A DNA stretch of 64,000 nt from Strigamia acuminata (lineage: Eukaryota; Arthropoda; Chilopoda; Geophilomorpha; Linotaeniidae). A program made the translations under genes and the position numbers. Positions 20,927-31,660 of this stretch are shown here, one piece after another. The notes beneath the pieces are model-generated. The model saw only the letters and a program-made list of their open reading frames with translations, was not told the origin of the DNA and did no database searches. Each line of letters opens with the position of its first letter. Position 1 is the stretch's first letter. Location: contig OX442322.1 of the NCBI GenBank assembly GCA_949358305.1, positions 6,510,001-6,574,000 of the forward strand. The letters run 5' to 3'.

Positions 20927-22667
20927 TGTGATGATTCTACTTTTGGGCTAATTTATTAGTCCTTTTGAAATAGATAATTCGGTTTTATACAAGACGTTGC
21001 TAAGATTAGCAACAACCTAACCGAGATAAGCAACAGAAGTCTTTACAAACATGAATACGTGATTGAATAGAAATAACTTACAGTTTTAGTGTGACATAAC
21101 ATATTTATTACTAAATATTTAATGATAACAAAGATGGGTTCTTGACGCGTGTAAACGGGCGGCATCAACTGGTTGAGGATCCGGGCGAAGCCAGAGGGAT
21201 ACAGCTGACTTGCGGCATCGTCACAAATATCGCTACGGAGACGTATTTGGTCCGCAGCTCGAGTATCTAATAATGCGAAGAGTCCTTCGCATAAGTAGGA
21301 ATATTCAGCAGAATATTCCATGTTCCAAATGAATAAAAATAAAGTAATTAGTGGAATACAACAAATGAATTGTTGTATAAATATTAATTGGGCGGGGACC
21401 GTCACGACAATTGAGAGAACGTCGCGGGAGTTGTTGAGACTCCATCCGCCAGCATGCCTTACGACGACAAGATCTCGTGATCAGGCGCCGAGTATTTAAT
21501 TGTGTGCTTTAACTCGCTATCGGTGGTACCAACCACCAGGTAAACATTTCTATGGACTTACCGGGTTTAAAAGATATTGCCAATACAGGATTACCAATGC
21601 CCGAGTAATTTGTTTAACACGACATATTTTATATATCGTTCACGGGTTACTAACCCGGAGGGTACAATGGGGCGGGGACCGTCACGACGGTCGAGAGAAC
21701 CATTGCGGGAGGATTTGACTCCTCCATCCGCCAGCATGCCTTACGATGGCGGGATGCACTGATCGAGCACCGGGGAAAATATTAATCGGCCACTGCCGTT
21801 GGATTACCATTATCCAGGTAGTTATTTATCGCAACATCTTGAAGATATTACTCACGGGCTACCAACCCGGCGTGTCACCTGTGCATTAGGCCTTTACCGA
21901 CTTTTAACGAGCGGAAGGACCAATCGTAGAAAGACGGGAACCTGCGAGGGCTTTTACAACAGCCATCCTGCAGCGGACTGAGGCCAGTTAGCTGAGGGAC
22001 CTACTTTCATTTAGCAAGGTCGTACTGTATACGACCGTTATATTAAGCCACCGTACGAAATCCTACTGTCCCGTAGAACAGCTGGCTAACGTTACGGGGC
22101 CATTTCATGCGAATGCATGTCTATTACCGGAGTTAGCCTTCCCGAAAAGGCCCTACAACAACAATAACAATAGTAATGAATACCGATTGTGGAGAGCTGA
22201 GGTGGCCTGATGTGTCGATAAGAAAGTGAAATCAAACGATAACAACAATTCAATTACAGACATTTACAGTTATCAAGCCAGGGGGATTACTGGGTGAAAA
22301 CTGATGCTTATATAGTTCTGTAGAACTACTAGATTGGCGACAGCCAATCAGCATACGAATCGGCGGATTCGTGGGTCACTAGTCCGGACCTAATATATGA
22401 CTATGTCCAGATGGGCCCAGTTGGGGTCCGGAAGGGTCCAGTTGGTTCCCTTCGACAGGTAAGTAGCGTGGATATTGATTCAACAGAATCAACATCATCA
22501 AGTAATTAATACTTAGTTTATGTCGAATAAAATAGTTATATTTTATTCACCGTGTCTAAATAATTATTTATCACACTTTTTAGTTTTATCGAGTTTGAAT
22601 TACGCGCGTTTGGTAAACAGCGCCATCTATTGTGAACATTGATAAATACGGATTTGTAATCATCACA
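20927..22667 (-). repeat. Inner G1 element, 5' LTR
   Basis: 1741 bp, paired with 3209-4949. The differences seen by eye are mostly single-base transitions. Its U3 edge at 22667 abuts the ATTA duplication. The CTCF-like motif is at 22618-22634, and the antisense-strand CAG|GTAAGT is at 22456-22464. Confidence 0.93.
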
Positions 22668-25600
22668 ATTATGACCAAACTTGCTGCAGAACTTGAACAG
22701 GATGGACTTATTGATAAGGCCAAAGGGCCATTTATAAGTCATCCAGTCATTGTTGCGAAGCCTGACGGCTCATATAGGATGTGTATCGACTACCGGTGGC
22801 TGAATGCCATCACCGAAGTCGAAGTAATACAAATGCCAAGCATTGACCTTTTATTGCATAATACTGGTCCTGCTAGGTATTTTACGTCAATTGACCTTGT
22901 CAAAGGTTACTACCAAGTCGAGATGTGTAAAGAAGATCGTCCAAAGACGGCATTTTACACGCCAAATGGTCCATATCAGTTTGTGCGAATGCCGTTTGGC
23001 CTTTGCAATGCGCCTTGTACTTTCCAGCGTCTGATGGAAGGCATTTTAGGCTCAGCTTTACAAGACTTCGCGTTAGTCTATTTGGATGACATTCAGATAA
23101 TTGGGATGATCATCTCAAACACGTTCGAGATGTTCTAGAAAGGCTTAACCAAGCCAACATGACAATAAATAAAGCGAAATCTCGTTTTGGGCGTACAGAA
23201 CTAAAATTCTTGGGCCACTGGATTAAACCCGAAGGTCTCTTTGGTGATCCCGATAAAATATCGGCGATTATGAAATTTCCCACCCCCACGTGTGCTAAAG
23301 ATATTCAGCGCTTTCACGGCATGACTAACTTCTTCAGGAAGTTTGTTCCAAATCACGGAACTATTGCCGCACCATACACACGTATGATGAATGAGAAAAC
23401 TCCATTTGAATGGGGAGATGAGCAGACAAAAGCTTTTAATAAAATTAAAGAGCTACTTTGTGGCGACAATTGTCTACACAAACCGGACATGACTCTGCCA
23501 TTTGTCGTCATGACTGACGCCTCTCATGAAGGCTTAGGAGCTGTCCTTTGCCAAGACGTCGATATATTCGACGAAAAGAAGCAGAAAAACATTTCTGTAC
23601 CCAGACCTGTAGCTTATGCAAGCAGAGTTTTACGTGGAGCGGAGAAGCGTTATACAACGCCGGAACTCGAATGTCTCGCAGTCGTGTGGGCTATCGATCG
23701 ATTTAAACCATATCTCGAATATGGTACGTTCACTTTAGAATCAGATGCTGAAGCACTGAAATGGTTGATGCGAACGCCTGAACCATCTGAGAAATTTGGC
23801 CGATGGGCCTTAAGAATCCAATGTGGAAATTTTAAAATTGTTTTTCGAAAAGGTGCTGCTAATCAAGTTGCAGATGCACTTTCTAGAGCCCCACTAACAG
23901 AGGAAGACATTCCTCTTCGTGATCATGTGGAACCTGTCGAAATTAAACAATACTGGCCTGAATGGGACGGAAATCCTTCTGTTTCATTAAATCGTGCCCC
24001 AGAAAAACGAGAATTTTTGGCTAGTATGCGTTCCTATTTTACAGAAAATTCTAAAGAATGTTCTGAAGAAAGGGAGGGGGAGGAAGTACAAAAAACCTTG
24101 TACAGTGCGTTGACAGAAGTACTTAAGGAAGTCCCTCCTACAAGGAGAGAAATAATAGATGCTCAGTTGCTAGATACTGAATGCAAACGCATTCGGGAAT
24201 ATTTATTAAATGACAAGGTTGTTGGGATACCACAATCCGAAATAAAAGAGTGAAAAAACAAAGTCAAAAATTATTGTTTGGACAGAAAAGAAAAAGATGG
24301 TGATCAAATGATCATCTATTTTAACCCTTCGTTCGAAGAGGAATTAAACAATTCGGGAAATGGCTTTAAAGCTGTTGTACCCAGTGCACTCGTAAAACGA
24401 GTACTCTTCGCTTGTCATGGCCACCCCCTAAGCGGTCACGCTGGGATGAGTAAGACGCTTGAGAAAACTCGTTTAATATATTTCTGGCCTGGTATGAGTA
24501 GAAGTGTCAGGAACTACGTTAAAAGCTGCACGCACTGTGCCCAGTACAAGCCTATTCAACAGAAAAGGCACGCAGCTCCTTACACACCCCACAACATGAC
24601 CAATCCTTGGGAATGTATTAACATGGACTTGATGGGCCCAAAACCTGCGGGAAGGTCCCAAAACCAGTATATCTTTGTCATTATTGACAATTGTACCAAG
24701 TTCGTTGAAATTAAGGCTTTGACCAAAGCCACGAGCGCTAATTGCGTTTAGGAATTAAGATCTGTTACAAACAGATGGGGACACCCAAAAAAGATTGTGA
24801 GCGATAACGGGAAACAATTTGTTTCCGATATTTACAATCAGTATTGCGAAATGTACAACATTCGCCCGGCTCATACGAGCACGTACCATGCCCAGGCGAA
24901 CCCGACAGAGCGAGCCAATAGGGACATCAAAACCATGCTGGCTTTGTACACAGATGTGCACACGCAATGGCCACGTTATTTAGACGAATTCGCGTTCGCG
25001 ATGCGAAATAATGTCTCGGCCGCAACGGGCTCAAGCCCGATGTTACTTAACACGGGGAGAATCGTAACATTACCCTTCGACCCAAGGATTATCAAACATG
25101 CTAATCCATTTGACAAGAACAATCCAGAGAAATATGTCAGAGTACTATTGGATGTATTGCGCAGATCGCATCAAGAGATGCATCGCAGAATTCAATTGGA
25201 TTTTGAGCGGCATAGAAAAATACACGAACAAAAGTTTGTAATTACGGAGTTTGAAGTTGGAGATTTAGTTTGGAAACAAACTCACATTCTCTCGTGCGCA
25301 GATAAAAATATTTCTGCTGGTTTCGCAGAGAAGAGAGATGGTCTGTGGGAGATTACTAAAGTACTTCCAGGCGGAGCGTATAAATTACGCAAATTAGCTG
25401 ATGGTTCGATTGAAAAATCAGTGAATATTAAAGCGTTGTATCCCTATACGCCTTCGTACCCGATTGAGACTTGGAAAGTAGGACAAAAGTCCGCCTCTTA
25501 CTCGCCTCAAGAAAATCCTAAATGGATGGACGAAAGTAATCAACTTTCGGATGCTGAAGAAATGGAATTAATTCCAGAAACTTCCTCAGAAATTCCAATG

Positions 25601-25906
25601 GAATTATCCGACTCAACTTCAGTGCAGATTGACAAATCTGCGCCCATTAAGTCTAAACATAGACATAGACAACGCTTAACAGCTATAGAAAAGAAAGCGG
25701 CGTTGAAAAGAGGAGAAGTTTCAAAGAAACCACCTCGAAAACCCCGCAAACCCCAACCGGTAGTTCCTCGAACTAGCCTTCGTCCTCGACGAGAGCGAAG
25801 GCCGAATCCTAAATATTCGGATGAAAATTTCGTGCGAAATATTTCCGCAGTATTTAAGAAACCGTACCAACAACACGGCAAAGCCGCAAAGTTTTGTTGG
25901 AACTGA
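22668..25906 (+). pseudogene. pol: pol of the G1 outer element, part 2 (RT, RNase H, integrase)
   Basis: Continues the gene cut at 3208. The RT palm has Tyr-Leu-Asp-Asp at 23079-23090. Just after it a deletion of about ten bases shifts the frame (near 23094). RNase H (Thr-Asp-Ala-Ser-His near 23515) follows in the new frame. A TGA at 24251-24253, probably from a Trp codon, interrupts the linker before integrase. Integrase has the His/Cys zinc motif (about 24417-24545) and DDE residues (Met-Asp-Leu-Met-Gly-Pro near 24625, Ser-Asp-Asn-Gly-Lys near 24800, Thr-Glu-Arg-Ala-Asn near 24905). A TAG at 24749-24751 lies between the first two. The tail is Lys/Arg-rich and ends at 25906. Three lesions plus the insertion make it a pseudogene. 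Confidence 0.93.
24066..24086 (+). promoter_or_regulatory. Candidate central polypurine tract (G1)
   Basis: GAAGAAAGGGAGGGGGAGG lies in pol between RNase H and integrase. G2 (44603) and G3 (54827) have a purine tract at the same place. Confidence 0.4.
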
Positions 25907-26940
25907 TAAGTTTTATTCAAAACTTGGAGACTGTAATTATTTACAGGGCTAACAGGTGTAGTGATTCATAATCTCAACACCGGGGGACACCTTGATATGA
26001 AAAGTATCGAAATTTATATTAAAATATGAATTTGTGGCAATAAGTCAAAATATTCGATAGAATATTTTATTATTTGGTCATATTTATATGTATTTTAACT
26101 AAAATACGGAGAAATTACTTTGAAAAGTGATAATCTCGCCTCTTCACGAGGATACGAGATTTACGAGGTGTGATTAAATCTCGAACCCGACAATTAATAG
26201 GGAATAAAATTCCCAGGGTTCTTTGCACACAAACACTTCGTAACACACGTGGATATAAGTGACTTCGTCCCTTCGTCTCCTTTTCACTTTTCAAAACAGA
26301 TAATCAACGCTAATTCATTTAGCCAACTTCAAACTAGGAAAACTAGCTTCAACCGTAAGTAGTTTTCAATAATATTCTTTGACCAAAGAATTGAAAAGAA
26401 TTGTTCGCAACAATTGGTAAAATATCGGCGTCCCGATAAAAGTTAGAAGTTCACGTGTTGTTATAAGCGTGAATCGGCATTAAATCACTTTGGAAGTTTA
26501 GCTATTCAGTCGAATAGTTGGGTTAAATATTAATAATGAATTATTAAGATTTAAGTACGTAGGCACTAATTATTTAAATCAAGTCGCGGTCGAGGCTTGT
26601 ATAAGTTATTTGGCGATGAATTTTTCGATGTGAGATATTTATTAGACTAAGTGTTAATTAATTAATACGAAAGTTATTTTTGATACTCGGAAGTTAGATT
26701 AAATAGTTTACAAAACTAAGGGGTTTTTTTTCTTTAAAAAATCAACAAGTTGCAATTTTCGATGAAAATGCTGTCAGGCGAGTCCATTCTCGTGTCATAA
26801 ACACAAGGGGAATGTGACTCATTAGTGTCACGTGTTAAGGGTTATAAATAACTCGAGTTGTGTATTTTTCGTTGCGAACAATACGTTTAAATTCTTTGGA
26901 CCCAAGGAATGATTATTTAGAGTGGAATTATTTTAATAAA
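25907..26940 (+). other. G1 outer, pol to ORF3 spacer
   Basis: About 1 kb without a gene. It has a PPT-like ACCGGGGGACACC near 25977-25989, several perfect hairpins, and the empty target site of the H element (near 26505). Confidence 0.65.
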
Positions 26941-26941
26941 A

Positions 26942-26961
26942 TAATTTATTTGCGTCTGCAG
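26942..26961 (+). promoter_or_regulatory. Splice-acceptor-like sequence before ORF3 (G1 outer)
   Basis: A T-rich run ending TTTGCGTCTGCAG lies immediately before the ORF3 ATG at 26962. The inner copy and the G3 copies have comparable acceptors, suggesting a spliced subgenomic message. The donor was not identified. Confidence 0.5.
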
Positions 26962-28509
26962 ATGGGAGGTGGTAAACACCGTTCGAAACGGAGTCATCGA
27001 CGTCACCGTCATGAAAGTTCCAGCTCGTCCACCTCGTCTAGTGACGAGCAACGCCGTTCGGCAGAACGAGCATACATGAGGGCCCAACCGATACCAACGG
27101 CGCCCGCCTCGATGTACGCCCTGACTCCGCTGCAACTCGCAACGCTAAATTGGCTCAGTGTCCATCCGGACGGACTTCCGCTCGATTTGAATTCGATGAT
27201 GCAGGCACCGTCCACATCTGCGCAGCCGACCGTTTATGAGTCGGCACAATTGGCCCCGCTGGCCCAGGTGGCATATCCGCCCGCGAACACTATCAACGTC
27301 CCGTTGGCCCCGCATTCACCAGAATTTCGGCCGCCAACTGCAAGCGTGGCGCCCACTGTCGCCAACACGTCGAATGCGGCTGCACCGACTGTGGCGGGAC
27401 AATCAACGTCTGTTGTGCGTCTCCCTGCCGGTGCTGAATCTTCGGCATCAGAGTACGGATGGAATGAGCCGCCACCGGGCGCTTTACGTTTTTCGGAGCC
27501 CGTATCTCGCAACCGCGAGTACCGAGCCGCCAACAAGGCGAAAAAGAAGGACGAGAAGGCCCGCCTGCGCAAAGAACAGTCCGAGCGTGACATGGCAGCC
27601 GGAATACCTCACGATAACATCGTGACCGACCAGGCCACGGAGACGATCTGCCCGTTTTGCGTCGGCTGCGGGTGGTGCTGCGGTGCATCCGCAGGTTCCT
27701 CATTGATGCGTTGCCCAAATTGTCGAGGACGGAAGACGCGACCGCGTTTGGAGCCGTGGAGAAAGGAGGTTCAGCCCCATGTAGTGAAAGGCATTAAGCC
27801 TAACGAGAAGCGATGTTGGGCTCACTGCCCAAAGTGTCGATTGTTTTTGAACAGCCGCGGCGAGGCTGTGTATATCGACCCACGTTTTCTCACCTGGACC
27901 CGCGCTGAAGCCAACGCCGGTGTAAGAGTCGAACTCCTTCGACAATCGCCGCCGCCGTCCGAGAGCTCCGAAGTTTCTACTGAAACTGTCCAAGCCGTCA
28001 AAAGCGTCGGAAGCGAGGTGCAAGAGGAATTCGTTCGACCAAGAGCGATGTCGCGTGGCAGAGGCTGCCTCACGCTCGATCGAGCAAAGGAGATTGCCAA
28101 GGTTCAACGAACCAACATCTTGGCACGAGGGCGAGCCCGTAAGCTTCGACAGGCTGTAGAAGGATCGGCTAAACCCGTGGAGGATCCTCCAGCGGCAGTA
28201 ACCGACGTGTCTAAGTCTGAAACTTCGGACGAGGCACAGTTCGAAGACGCCGAGGAGATGATCTCTGTCATCGATTTCGTGGCCGAGCTTCTCGAGGATC
28301 TGCCGTTTCCACCTCCGAGTCCGGAAGAGATTGAAGCGCCAGAGGAAGCTGTGTTTTCCGCCGTCTCGACAGAGGCGACTGAAGAGTCTGATTTTCTGAC
28401 TTCTGCTGAAGTCGAGAAGAAGGAAGAGAAAGATTCGACTGACGTCGAAAAGAAAGAATGGAAGGGACAAATTAACATTCGTTATTTTTCCGAGTGGAGA
28501 TTTTTATGA
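26962..28509 (+). CDS. ORF3 of the outer G1 element (Cys-rich zinc-domain protein)
   Basis: 515 residues, intact. It closely matches the inner copy (505 residues): Arg/Ser-rich basic N-terminus, Trp-Leu-Ser-Val-His-Pro-Asp-Gly-Leu-Pro motif, Pro/Ala-rich middle, Lys/Arg helix with Gly-Ile-Pro-His-Asp-Asn, then CPFCxGCGW, CPNC and CWAHCPKC around residues 230-290 and an acidic tail. The inner copy stops at TAG after Lys-Lys-Glu; here the codon is TGG and translation continues 15 residues to the TGA at 28507-28509, so one of the two ends is derived. It sits between pol and the PPT, the env position, but has no signal peptide or membrane helix. The 64-residue extension upstream to 26860 lies before the acceptor and is unlikely to be coding. 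Confidence 0.85.
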   Translation: MGGGKHRSKRSHRRHRHESSSSSTSSSDEQRRSAERAYMRAQPIPTAPASMYALTPLQLATLNWLSVHPDGLPLDLNSMMQAPSTSAQPTVYESAQLAPLAQVAYPPANTINVPLAPHSPEFRPPTASVAPTVANTSNAAAPTVAGQSTSVVRLPAGAESSASEYGWNEPPPGALRFSEPVSRNREYRAANKAKKKDEKARLRKEQSERDMAAGIPHDNIVTDQATETICPFCVGCGWCCGASAGSSLMRCPNCRGRKTRPRLEPWRKEVQPHVVKGIKPNEKRCWAHCPKCRLFLNSRGEAVYIDPRFLTWTRAEANAGVRVELLRQSPPPSESSEVSTETVQAVKSVGSEVQEEFVRPRAMSRGRGCLTLDRAKEIAKVQRTNILARGRARKLRQAVEGSAKPVEDPPAAVTDVSKSETSDEAQFEDAEEMISVIDFVAELLEDLPFPPPSPEEIEAPEEAVFSAVSTEATEESDFLTSAEVEKKEEKDSTDVEKKEWKGQINIRYFSEWRFL

Positions 28510-29210
28510 CTAAAAATGTTCCAAGTGTTTGTTGTGTTTTCTTTTTTTTTGAAGTTACTTAAGAAATATTCTCATGAGTGTTGTGTTTGTTTGGTTTCAA
28601 GATCTTGAACTAATCATTAAATACTCGAACGAGTATAGTTTAATTTTAAAATTGGATTCAATTTAATTTGTTTTGTTTTCGAATTCAATTTGAGTGTTAT
28701 TGAGCTAATCATATTAATATATGTTTGCTTGATTTATTTGCAAATTTCATAATTATTTGTGGAAACTTTGTGTTTATTTTGCTTTGATCGAAGCGTTAAA
28801 GAATTTCAAGTTGAAATTCGTTAAATTTTTTATGACAATCGTAATAAAAAGTTAGTAGTTTAGATTTTCCGATAAATAAAATTTTGCATAAATTTATTTT
28901 ATTTGATCATCTGGATAATTAATAAGCTGTGAAGAAGTTTATTTGATGGAGAAAATAAAATTTCTATCGAAATTAGTTTTCTCGAACATGTATCCATGTT
29001 CGGACGAGTTCATTTCCGTCGCTTAGCAACCGAGAGTTGCGCAGTACAGAGAAGCCGATTAGTCTAATCGGGTGACGAAGTTTCTGAAAGAAATAACGTG
29101 ATTAAGTTTAATAAAATACTTACCAAGTGGATTAATTCGATAGAATTAGGTGAACATTTCTTATACATTAAGAATGACAATTGAAGAGTTAGTAAACTCT
29201 ATGCTTGTCA
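28510..29210 (+). other. G1 outer, ORF3 to PPT spacer
   Basis: AT-rich and non-coding, with hairpins including the CGAACATG/CATGTTCG pair around 28983-29002. It matches 4960-5702 inverted. Confidence 0.7.
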
Positions 29211-29220
29211 CCGGGGGATG
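29211..29220 (+). promoter_or_regulatory. Polypurine tract, outer G1
   Basis: CCGGGGGATG directly before the 3' LTR. Confidence 0.85.
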
Positions 29221-29253
29221 TGTGATGATTACAAATCCGTATTTATCAATGTT

Positions 29254-29270
29254 CACAATAGATGGCGCTG
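29254..29270 (+). promoter_or_regulatory. CTCF-like motif in the outer G1 3' LTR
   Basis: CACAATAGATGGCGCTG, 34 bp from the LTR start. See the shared-motif finding. Confidence 0.45.
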
Positions 29271-30017
29271 TTTACCAAACGCGCGTAATTCAAACTCGAT
29301 AAAACTAAAAAGTGTGATAAATAATTATTTAGACACGGTGAATAAAATATAACTATTTTATTCGACATAAACTAAGTATTAATTACTTGATGATGTTGAT
29401 TCTGTTGAATCAATATCCACGCTACTTACCTGTCGAAGGGTACCAACTGGACCCTTCCGGACCCCAACTGGGCCCATCTGGACATAGTCATATATTAGGT
29501 CCGGACTAGTGACCCACGAATCCGCCGATTCGTATGCTGATTGGCTGTCGCCAATCTAGTAGTTCTACAGAACTATATAAGCATCAGTTTTTCACTCTCT
29601 CACCCCCCTGGCTTGATAACTGTAAATGTCTGTAATTGAATTGTTGTTATCGTTTGATTTCACTTTCTTATCGACACATCAGGCCACCTCAGCTCTCCAC
29701 AATCGGTATTCATTACTATTGTTATTGTTGTTGTAGGGCCTTTTCGGGAAGGCTAACTCCGGTAATAGACATGCATCCGCATGAAATGGCCCCGTAACGT
29801 TAGCTTGCTGTTCTACGGGACAGTTAGAGTTCGTACGGTGGCTTAATATAACGGTCGTATACAGTACGACCTTGCTAAATGAAAGTAGGTTCCTCAGCTA
29901 ACTGGCCTCAGTCCGCTGCAGGATGGCTGTTGTAAACAGCCCTCGCAGGTTCCCGTCTTTCTACGATTGGTCCTTCCGCTCGTTAAAAGTCGGTAAAGGC
30001 CTAATGTACAGGTAACA

Positions 30018-30510
30018 CGCCGGGTTGGTAGCCCGTGAGTAATATCTTCAGATGTTGCGAGAAACAACTACCTGGATAATGGTAATCCAACGGCAGTGGC
30101 CGATTAATATTTTACCCGGTGCTCGATCAGTGGATCCCGCCATCGTAAGGCATGCTGGCGGATGGAGGAGTCAAATCCTCCCGCGATGGTTCTCTCGACC
30201 GTCGTGACGGTCCCCGCCCCATTGTACCCTCCGGGTTAGTAACCCGTGAACGATATATAAAATATATCGTGTTAAACAAATTACTCGGGCATTGGTAATC
30301 CTGTATTGGCAATATCTTTTAAACCCGGTAAGTCCATAGAAATGTTTACCTGGTGGTTGGTACCATCGATAGCGAGTTAAAGCACACAATTAAATACTCG
30401 GCGCCTGATCACGAGATCTTGTCGTCGTAAGGCATGCTGGCGGATGGAGTCTCAACAACTCCCGCGACGTTCTCTCAATTGTCGTGACGGTTCCCACCCA
30501 ATTAATATTT
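30018..30510 (+). repeat. Degenerate two-unit tandem repeat in the G1 LTR
   Basis: Each unit has a CGGGTTxGTxxCCCG hairpin, a TACCTGG...GGTA stretch, TCGTAAGGCATGCTGGCGG, then a CCCGCGA...CTCTC...GTCGTGACGG block. The second unit is longer. It lies in the predicted R region, so it would be in the 5' untranslated RNA. Confidence 0.7.
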
Positions 30511-30959
30511 ATACAACAATTCATTTGTTGTATTCCACTAATTACTTTACTTTTATTCATTTGGAACATGGAATATTCTGCTGAATATTCCTACTTATGC
30601 GAAGGACTCTTCGCATTATTAGATACTCGAGCTGCGGACCAAATACGTCTCCGTAGTGATATTTGTGACGATGCTGCAAGTCAGCCGTATCCCTCTGGCT
30701 TCGCCCGGATCCTCAACCAGTTGATGCCGCCCGTTTACATGCGTCAAGAACCCATCTTTGTTATTATTAATATTTAGTAATAAATATGTTATGTCACACT
30801 AAAACTGTAAGTTATTTCTATTCGATCACGTGCCATGTTTGTAAAGACTTCCGTAGCTTATCTCGGTTAGGTTGTTGCTAAACTTAGCAACGTCTTGTAT
30901 AAACCGAATTATCTATCTCAAAAGGACTAATAAATTAGCCCAAAAGTAGAATCGTCACA

Positions 30960-31660
30960 TATCGATCCAGATCGATCCGTACCGCTGCTCTCGTGACTGT
31001 ACGAATGTCGTGTGTTTGTATCCAGCTTGATATAGGCGAGCGACATTCCAAAACGTAGCGGCAGTCAATCCCGATCGCCGACAACGAAAAACGCTTTGTT
31101 TTCGCCTAAAAATGTTCCGAATCGTCTCGAAACCAGTCCCAATCAATTCCTTGGGTCTTCTTATGGTCCCACTTTGCTAATTCCAACGCTGTCGACCACT
31201 TCTCGGCTTGAAAATCGCTCGAACACGGCCTCAAACTCGTATCGCACTGAGCACCGCCATTTTGGAATGAAGCGTCATCGTGCAAATGAAAAATCAAAAA
31301 ATGGCTTATAAAATGCCAAAATAAATTCGAAAAATACTTCTCAGTGTTCGTGCAGCTCTTAGAACTGATCCTACAGTGATTGCACACCGTTTCCAAACGG
31401 AATTCGTCGAAATCCGTCGTTGCTGCTTTGGGTTGCAATTCGTCGACATCGCTGCTTAACGAAGCACGCAAAACTCGTTCGTTCGGTCGGAGAAATCGTC
31501 GTTCTCGCGCTGCCCGCCGCTCCGGTGATTGCCGTCGACGCGCACGAGACGTTCCCGGCCAGAATTTTGTCGCAAATTTGATTCTCAACGTTATAGAAAC
31601 GTTGCACTCACGCAAACCACCCTCTACTACCAATGTCAATCTATAAACCGTCCGTGAGTG
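30960..31660. other. CpG-rich non-transposon stretch with a possible core promoter
   Basis: Much richer in CG dinucleotides than its surroundings. TATAAA at 31307-31312 and TCAGTG at 31341-31346 are spaced about like a TATA/initiator pair. I see no convincing coding frame: the longest lacks an ATG at its start. Confidence 0.4.

Larger units (their letters stand above)
3209..22667 (-). mobile_element. Inner G1 LTR retrotransposon, minus strand, internally deleted and itself interrupted
   Basis: The element is bounded by two 1741-bp LTRs in the same (minus) orientation and flanked by ATTA. In element order it holds 5' LTR, tRNA-Gln site, leader, the first part of gag, a 215-bp fold-back inversion, a pol C-terminal remnant, intact ORF3, polypurine tract and 3' LTR. 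Most of gag and nearly all of pol are missing. The H element (7681-17891) sits between the pol remnant and ORF3. The two LTRs differ at about a dozen positions by eye, so the insertion is fairly young but older than H. It lies in the opposite orientation inside another G1 copy. Confidence 0.93.
29221..30959 (+). repeat. Outer G1 element, 3' LTR
   Basis: 1739 bp, TGTGATGATT...CGTCACA. A TATATAA at 29574-29580 gives a likely promoter about 355 bp in, and AATAAA at about 30778 gives a likely end, so the repeated R region would exceed 1 kb. Two degenerate units of about 285 bp (30018-30228 and 30229-30510) share GGCATGCTGGCGGATGGAG and CGTCGTGACGGT. The sequence downstream at 30960 is flanking DNA. 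Confidence 0.93.

Noticed and set aside
27234-28478. Minus-strand frames opposite the outer ORF3, up to 256 codons
   Set aside because: No splice or polyadenylation support, and the protein-like conservation follows the sense frame.
26962-28509. Calling ORF3 an envelope gene because of its position
   Set aside because: No signal peptide, no transmembrane helix, no furin-type or fusion-peptide features; Cys residues form zinc-type CxxC pairs.
31106-31639. 177-codon minus-strand frame in the CpG-rich stretch
   Set aside because: No ATG at the start and no recognisable domain; the high GC content lowers stop frequency.
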